Source: Bacillota bacterium
Lineage (GTDB): Bacteria; Bacillota; Clostridia; Acetivibrionales; DSM-1351
Assembly (NCBI GenBank): GCA_023439045.1
Contig: JAEXOY010000002.1
Coordinates: 116,304 to 180,303 of the forward strand
DNA length: 64,000 nucleotides
Direction of reading: 5' to 3'
Part shown: positions 59,793-64,000 of the stretch, piece after piece
How the letters are laid out: every line of letters starts with the position of its first letter
How positions within the stretch are numbered: the stretch's first letter is position 1
Translations under genes and position numbers: made by a program
Notes under the pieces: generated by a model
What the model saw: only the letters and a program-made list of their open reading frames with translations
Database searches by the model: none
Told to the model about the DNA's origin: nothing

Positions 59793-61535
59793 ATGCCAAA
59801 ATTCAACAATATCAAAGTAAGCAGCAAAATCCTGATAGTATTTTTAATTCCTCTGCTATTCATGTTTGCAGGCAGTGTATTATCTCAAATATCAAGTACT
59901 ACCAAAAACTCTATAATGAATGAATTTTATAATTATTCCTACCAATTAAATAGCTACCTACTTAATTCGGATAGGGATTTATATCAGGCTATGCTTTTCT
60001 CTACGAATATGCAAAACAGCCAACTTTCACAGGATCAGGCTACTAACCTTTACAATGAATATGTTGGCAATAGAGATCAAGTAGCACAACAATTAGTAAG
60101 CATTAAAGAATTAATAACCTCCAACCAAGATAGCTTTAGTAACTACAAACACGAGAAATCAAATCTTACTATGGCAGAACTGGTTAAACAATACGAAGAT
60201 TATTTCAATAGCTGGATAGCATTAGTTGATAACAAAAGCTATAAGATAACTAACTCTTTAGAATATGAAAAGCAGTTTGCAGATACTAGAGAAAGCATCA
60301 ACCAGATGGAAGAGATTATAGAAGTACATAATAAAGACCTTATGAAGAAGTATCAAACATCGGTGGATTATGAAAAAATGAATGCAATTATAGTACTCGT
60401 CTTAAGCATAGTAATTTCGGCCCTATTTGGCTTAATAACTATATTGAACCTTAGAAAGCGCACCAAGGACACTGTTAATCTTATTAATAAGACAGCAAAC
60501 TGCGACTTGAAATATGATAACTATTATGAGAGATATTTGTCACAGAAGGATGAATTGGCTCAAATAATACAGGCAGAAGCAAAAGCCCGTAAAGAAATAA
60601 GAAACATTATTTCAAGCGTATCCCAGCAATCTGATGTACTAAAAGCTGCTATTGCCGATGTAAACGCAAATATTATACAGCTGGATAGCCAAATAGAAGA
60701 AATATCCGCAACCACTGAAGAAATGTCTGCAGGGCTTGAAGAAACTGCTGCATCTTCACAAGAAATTAATGCAGCTTCATCTGAAATTGAACAGGCTATT
60801 GAAAATATTGCCCAAAAGTCACAACAGGGTGCTGAATCGGCAGCACAAATAAGTCAGAAGGCAAGCAATTTAAAAATAACCTTTACTGAGTCCCGTGACA
60901 ACTCAACAGCTTTATTTGATACTGTGAATAAAAACCTTAGTACTGCCATACATGAATCGAAATCTGTTGAACAAATTCATTTACTCGCTGATGCAATACT
61001 GCAAATCACTTCTCAGACAAACCTTTTGGCTTTGAATGCTGCAATAGAAGCAGCAAGAGCTGGAGAAGCAGGTAAAGGCTTCGCAGTGGTTGCTGAAGAA
61101 ATAAGAAAATTGGCCGAGGACTCTAGCAAGACTGCTACTCAAATCCAATCCACTACAAAGGCAGTAATCAGTGCTGTTGACAATTTAACCACTAATTCTA
61201 ATAAACTATTAGAATTTATGCATACCAACGTTGATTCGGATTATAAAATCATGTTACGTGCTTCTAATGACTATAATGATGACGCCAATAATATTAGCAT
61301 ACTAGTTACCGAATTTAGCTCAACCTCTGAAGAACTTTTAGCCTCTATTGAAAGTATTGCCAAAGCTATTAGCGAGGTAACGGCTTCAACAAACGAGAGT
61401 GCACAAGGTTCAAATGAAATAGCTGCTAAAACCTCAAGTATCGCTAATATGTCCAGTAGTATCCTTGAGAGTGTTAATTCCACAAAGAATAGTGCTGATG
61501 TCTTGAGAGATTTGGTATTAAAATTTAAAGTATAA
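59793..61535 (+). CDS. Methyl-accepting chemotaxis protein
   Basis: A 580-aa chemoreceptor. Helix 1 near residues 12-32 (ILIVFLIPLLFMFAGSVL), an extracellular helical sensor of about 155 residues, helix 2 near 200-220 and a cytoplasmic signalling domain with hairpin tip EAARAGEAGKGFAVVAEEIR. No HAMP motif is obvious. It is a single gene with AAAGGATG upstream. The signal is unknown. Confidence 0.93.
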   Translation: MPKFNNIKVSSKILIVFLIPLLFMFAGSVLSQISSTTKNSIMNEFYNYSYQLNSYLLNSDRDLYQAMLFSTNMQNSQLSQDQATNLYNEYVGNRDQVAQQLVSIKELITSNQDSFSNYKHEKSNLTMAELVKQYEDYFNSWIALVDNKSYKITNSLEYEKQFADTRESINQMEEIIEVHNKDLMKKYQTSVDYEKMNAIIVLVLSIVISALFGLITILNLRKRTKDTVNLINKTANCDLKYDNYYERYLSQKDELAQIIQAEAKARKEIRNIISSVSQQSDVLKAAIADVNANIIQLDSQIEEISATTEEMSAGLEETAASSQEINAASSEIEQAIENIAQKSQQGAESAAQISQKASNLKITFTESRDNSTALFDTVNKNLSTAIHESKSVEQIHLLADAILQITSQTNLLALNAAIEAARAGEAGKGFAVVAEEIRKLAEDSSKTATQIQSTTKAVISAVDNLTTNSNKLLEFMHTNVDSDYKIMLRASNDYNDDANNISILVTEFSSTSEELLASIESIAKAISEVTASTNESAQGSNEIAAKTSSIANMSSSILESVNSTKNSADVLRDLVLKFKV

Positions 61536-61564
61536 TAATTATGCAAGTTTCAACTTTTTACTTG

Positions 61565-61593
61565 TTGACAGTTTGTTCTGGATATGCTACAAT
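61565..61593 (+). promoter_or_regulatory. Promoter of the cold-shock gene
   Basis: TTGACA (61565-61570), a 17-base spacer and TACAAT (61588-61593), a near-ideal vegetative promoter. The predicted start near 61600 leaves a leader of about 119 bases. Confidence 0.8.
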
Positions 61594-61624
61594 TAAAAAG
61601 TATTTCGAAAGTGATAATTATTTG

Positions 61625-61677
61625 CACACATTATTTGTAAATGATTTAGTATCATTTGCAACGAATGTGTGTTTTTT
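61625..61677 (+). promoter_or_regulatory. Terminator-like hairpin in the cold-shock leader
   Basis: CACACATT (61625-61632) pairs with AATGTGTG (61664-61671), with an inner AAATGAT (61639-61645)/ATCATTT (61651-61657) stem, followed by six T (61672-61677). It lies between the promoter and the ribosome site, so it looks like a premature terminator or temperature-sensitive fold. Confidence 0.6.
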
Positions 61678-61718
61678 ATTTATACAAGAAAATATAATAA
61701 AATTATGGAGGTACCAAT

Positions 61719-61919
61719 ATGAATAATGGTATAGTAAAATGGTTTAACGCAGAAAAAGGATTTGGTTTTATTTCAGTAGATGGTGGAGAAGATGTATTCG
61801 TTCATTATTCTGCAATCCAGTCAAATGGCTACAAAACCCTAGATGAAGGTCAGAGGGTAACTTTTGATTTAGAAAAGGGCAGACGTGGCTTGCAAGCTAC
61901 TAATGTTTATGTAGCTTAA
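61719..61919 (+). CDS. csp: Cold-shock protein, CspA family
   Basis: A 66-aa single cold-shock domain with both RNA-binding motifs: KGFGFIS (RNP1) and DVFVHYSAI (RNP2). It binds single-stranded RNA or DNA and acts as an RNA chaperone. MNNGIVKWFNAEKGFG is the normal start; GGAGG lies seven bases upstream. The long, structured leader is typical for the family. Confidence 0.95.
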   Translation: MNNGIVKWFNAEKGFGFISVDGGEDVFVHYSAIQSNGYKTLDEGQRVTFDLEKGRRGLQATNVYVA

Positions 61920-62160
61920 TCCCCGCCAAAAAGCTATCATATAGCTAAATTAGGCTTTAGTCAATATTACATTATGAATTATGTTTTAACAATACTATTA
62001 AGATTTAACGTTTTAATTTGGTACTTATCTAGCATATAATCCATTCATTTAGTAATACTTGCCTGTAATATCCTATTTACTTGGTAAATGGAATAAAAAG
62101 AGGAGCCCTTGCTCTTCTTTTTTTATTTGCCTAATGTATTATTAAATGAAAGGAGATAAA
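61920..62160 (+). other. Leader of the zinc-ribbon gene, with terminator
   Basis: TATAAT (62035-62040) is a plausible -10 with a weak -35 (TTTAAT). A small stem lies at about 62072-62091 (CCTATTTAC/GTAAATGG), then the terminator at 62098. Nothing else is seen. Confidence 0.4.
62098..62124 (+). terminator. Terminator upstream of the zinc-ribbon gene
   Basis: AAGAGGAGC (62098-62106) pairs with GCTCTTCTT (62111-62119), with one G-U pair, followed by a run of T. It could end the csp transcript or attenuate the zinc-ribbon gene, which starts 37 bases further. Confidence 0.75.
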
Positions 62161-62301
62161 ATGTTATTTAAATTTAAATCACTAGTATGCAATAAATGCA
62201 AATCTGTAATGCTTAACCTTCCGGAAGTTGAATATAAAAAACTAAGAGGCTTGCATTTAAGATGTGAATGTTGCGGCCATGTAGTTTTTATAAAAAAATA
62301 A
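62161..62301 (+). CDS. 46-aa zinc-ribbon protein
   Basis: A small gene: MLFKFKSLVCNKCKSVML starts it and it ends GHVVFIKK. Cys10-x2-Cys13 and Cys35-x-Cys37-Cys38 (CECCGH) form a zinc-ribbon-like pair. It has a very good ribosome site, AAAGGAGATAAA. I do not recognise a named family; small zinc ribbons of this kind often bind nucleic acid. It lies downstream of the cold-shock gene, behind a terminator. Confidence 0.72.
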   Translation: MLFKFKSLVCNKCKSVMLNLPEVEYKKLRGLHLRCECCGHVVFIKK

Positions 62302-62434
62302 GGAGTTATAGCTACTTGTTTCTTTTAGCTTGCAGTAGTATACTAATTATTGAATTCCAGTGACCATAGTCACTAAAAGGTACTCAATAAACTTAACGTA
62401 TGGATTTTCCGTTATAATTATTATAGCTTTATAT

Positions 62435-62497
62435 GTGACAGTACTATTTATAATATATAAGTGACAGTACTATTCATAATATATAAGTGACAGTACA
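62435..62497. repeat. 26-bp tandem repeat
   Basis: Two nearly identical copies (62435-62460 and 62461-62486; GTGACAGTACTATTTATAAT) differ at one base, followed by a partial third starting at 62487. Confidence 0.8.
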
Positions 62498-62508
62498 ATG
62501 ACAATTAA

Positions 62509-62740
62509 TATCGAAAATACTAAGATAATTTATATCGAAAATACTATGATAATTTATATCGAAAGTACTAAGATAATTTATATCGAAAATACTAAGATAA
62601 TTTATATCGAAAATACTATGATAATTTATATCGAAAGTACTAAGATAATTTATATCGAAAATACTATGATAATTTATATCGAAAGTACTAAGATAATTTA
62701 TATCGAAAGTACTAAGATAATTTATATCGAAAGAACTATG
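62509..62740. repeat. 24-bp tandem array, nine full copies and a partial tenth
   Basis: The unit starts TATCGAAA and ends GATAATTTA. Only two positions vary much: A/G at unit position 9 and A/T at position 15, giving types A (A,A), B (A,T) and C (G,A). The order is A B C A B C B C C and a partial unit, so there is a 72-bp higher-order repeat. No spacer sequences, hence no CRISPR. Confidence 0.9.
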
Positions 62741-62778
62741 TTTGCAAATATACTATAGTTCTAATAAAGGGGTAAACC

Positions 62779-63402
62779 ATGAAAAAAGATGTGATTAGTA
62801 AAAGAAAGTTACAAGCTGCCCAAACAAAAAAGAAAATTTATGATACCGCCAAGAAAATGTTCCTTGAGTTTGGTGTTGATAACGTAAGTGTGGACTCTAT
62901 TGTAGAGGCAGTAGGCATATCAAAAGGTGCCTTCTATGTGCATTATGAGTCTAAAGACGCCTTGGCTTCTATTTTAATTACTGACTATGTAAAAGAAATA
63001 GATTCCAATTATAAAAGTTACCTGGAAAGCATAGGTAATAATGTATCTTCCCCAGATATTATTTTATTATTAACAGAAAAAGTAGCAGAAATTCTCGAGA
63101 GTAAAATAGGCTGCGAAAATATGAAAATTTTATATAAATTACATTTAACCGAGGCAATTGATACTCAATCTTCTGTGAGTTATAATCGAGATCTATATAA
63201 GTTGTATAGCGATATACTTGAGAGAGGTATTACTCGGGGTGAGTTTACTTTAGACTTACCGGTTAATATCCTTGTAAACCATTTAGTATTAGCCATGAGG
63301 GGTATTACTTTTGAATGGTGTATTAGATACCCTGATTTTAATTTGAAGGAGCAGTTTTTACTACACTTTAAAATCCTACTAAATGGAATTATAAAGCGAT
63401 AA
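62779..63402 (+). CDS. TetR-family transcriptional regulator
   Basis: A 207-aa regulator. The N-terminal TetR helix-turn-helix reads FGVDNVSVDSIVEAVGISKG followed by AFYVHYESKDAL (residues about 25-65). The C-terminal helical ligand domain has no recognisable signature. The ATG follows AAAGGGGTAAACC. It comes 38 bases after the end of the 24-bp array. No target gene is next to it in the window, so its regulon is unknown; the array itself may be involved. Confidence 0.9.
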   Translation: MKKDVISKRKLQAAQTKKKIYDTAKKMFLEFGVDNVSVDSIVEAVGISKGAFYVHYESKDALASILITDYVKEIDSNYKSYLESIGNNVSSPDIILLLTEKVAEILESKIGCENMKILYKLHLTEAIDTQSSVSYNRDLYKLYSDILERGITRGEFTLDLPVNILVNHLVLAMRGITFEWCIRYPDFNLKEQFLLHFKILLNGIIKR

Positions 63403-63458
63403 ATAGTACTTCAAGGGGCTGTTTCACAATGTATGTTTTTTTCATCTTCAGAATTAAA

Positions 63459-63505
63459 CAAAAAGCCTCCGCAACATTAAGTAAACTTACTTAATGTTGC
63501 GGAGG
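63459..63505 (-). terminator. Terminator of the SLH protein gene
   Basis: A 19-bp perfect stem (63466-63484 with 63487-63505; arm CCTCCGCAACATTAAGTAA) has a minimal loop. Minus-strand RNA continues CTTTTTG, the U-run. Confidence 0.85.
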
Positions 63506-63582
63506 AATTCATTAGCATCAACTTTTACAAAAATTAAAACAGTTAAGTCAATACTTAGAAGTAGTTAAGTCAATATGATATA

Positions 63583-64000
63583 TTATTTAACCATATTAAA
63601 TAGACTGTATATAATTTTTGCTGCCTCTGCCCTTGTTGAGATGTTCTTAGGAGCATACATACCATTTCCTATTCCTGATACAATACCTGCCTTTTGCACT
63701 GACTCCACTGCTTCCATTGCATATGCAGATATGTCAGCCTTGTCAGTAAACTCTGTTACATTTTTACTCTCAAGACTAATCTTTGCAACCTTTGCTGTAT
63801 TGTAAAGCATTACCGCCATATCCTGGCGAGAAATCAGGTCTGTTACTCCAAAATTACCGTCCGTCTTACCCTTAACTATTCCAAGCTTCTGGGCTGTTGC
63901 TATAGAATTATAATACCAAGCTCCTTCTTTTACATCCTTAAATGTTGTGGTAGCTGTGCTATCAGTTAGTTCAAATGCCTTTACTAACATTTGTATAAAC
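63583..64000 (-). CDS. S-layer-homology (SLH) domain protein, C-terminal part
   Basis: The frame is open to the window end, so only the C-terminal 139 residues are visible. Two SLH repeats: FKDVKEGAWYYNSIATAQKL...SRQDMAVMLYN and FTDKADISAYAMEAVESVQK...TRAEAAKIIYSL. The tail of an earlier repeat (FIQMLVKAFEL) precedes them. SLH triplets bind pyruvylated secondary cell-wall polymer, so the protein is probably attached to the cell surface. It lies 78 bases after its terminator. What the missing N-terminus does is unknown. Confidence 0.9.
   Translation of the reverse strand, partial: FIQMLVKAFELTDSTATTTFKDVKEGAWYYNSIATAQKLGIVKGKTDGNFGVTDLISRQDMAVMLYNTAKVAKISLESKNVTEFTDKADISAYAMEAVESVQKAGIVSGIGNGMYAPKNISTRAEAAKIIYSLFNMVK

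Larger units (their letters stand above)
62302..62778. other. Repeat-filled intergenic stretch upstream of the TetR gene
   Basis: After the zinc-ribbon gene there is a small AGTGAC/GTCACT stem at 62359-62374, then a 26-bp repeat (62435-62500), the 24-bp array (62509-62740) and the TetR leader. The reading frame through the array has no ribosome site and is not called as a gene. Confidence 0.7.

Noticed and set aside
61541..61726. 61-residue reading frame overlapping the cold-shock promoter
   Set aside because: It covers the -35, -10 and leader hairpin of csp and lacks a convincing ribosome site.
62509..62740. Possible CRISPR array
   Set aside because: The units are directly abutting with no variable spacers, and no cas genes are present.
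62498..62758. 86-residue reading frame made of eight-residue IENTKIIY-type repeats
   Set aside because: It exists because the 24-bp unit is a multiple of three; there is no ribosome site and no sign of a real protein outside the repeat.
63583..64000. Truncated SLH pseudogene
   Set aside because: The frame is open at the window edge with another SLH repeat tail before it; truncation is due to the window, not mutation.

Overview
The window is AT-rich DNA from an anaerobic, Gram-positive, motile Clostridia-type bacterium. Evidence: strong AGGAGG-type ribosome sites with frequent TTG and GTG starts, hybrid cluster protein, superoxide reductase, a flavin reductase-rubredoxin fusion, a membrane pyrophosphatase, YesM/YesN two-component pairs and an S-layer-homology protein. 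The 291-aa ketose 3-epimerase closely resembles, from memory, the D-psicose 3-epimerase of Clostridium (Ruminiclostridium) cellulolyticum, so a mesophilic cellulolytic Ruminiclostridium is the best guess. I see no rRNA, tRNA, IS element, phage or CRISPR array.

Layout. 0.3-3.0 kb: hcp and a Crp/Fnr regulator that share a palindromic operator. 3.1-12.5 kb, minus strand: a YtfQ/R/T/YjfF-like sugar ABC transporter, preceded by a YesN-YesM pair whose third gene is a second, YtfQ-like binding lipoprotein, probably the sensor. 12.7-20.7 kb: a ribose locus, with UroD-like protein-rbsB-rbsC-rbsA-rbsD on minus and ribokinase-LacI regulator on plus. 20.8-24.3 kb: desulfoferrodoxin, rubredoxin-type flavoprotein and pyrophosphatase. 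24.5-46.7 kb: a large carbohydrate locus. Its minus arm holds an ABC importer, three FAD oxidoreductases, three zinc alcohol dehydrogenases, a PfkB kinase and a nucleoside hydrolase, with a second YesM/YesN pair; its plus arm holds two more FAD oxidoreductases, the ketose 3-epimerase and an SDR. Together these could oxidise polyols or rare sugars to ketoses, epimerise them to a fructose-type ketose and phosphorylate it.

46.7-54.1 kb: a radical SAM protein, an MFS pump behind a short leader peptide with mutually exclusive hairpins, a BlaI/BlaR-type pair with a palindromic operator inside its promoter, catalase and a membrane protein. 54.4-59.7 kb: an AraC/GyrI-like regulator divergent from a four-gene operon of two related permeases (one with a degenerate core motif) alternating with two DUF362 proteins (one membrane-anchored, one with a ferredoxin tail). 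I consider this operon the best candidate for an undescribed system. 59.8-64 kb: a chemoreceptor, a cold-shock protein with a terminator-like leader, a 46-aa zinc-ribbon protein, a 24-bp tandem array, a TetR regulator and the end of an SLH protein.

Two patterns cut across loci. Each of the three transport binding-protein genes is followed by a stable stem-loop without a U-run, which fits differential expression of binding proteins. Many intergenic stretches hold degenerate tandem repeats (19-48 bp), and three of these arrays begin inside the last codons of the adjacent gene.
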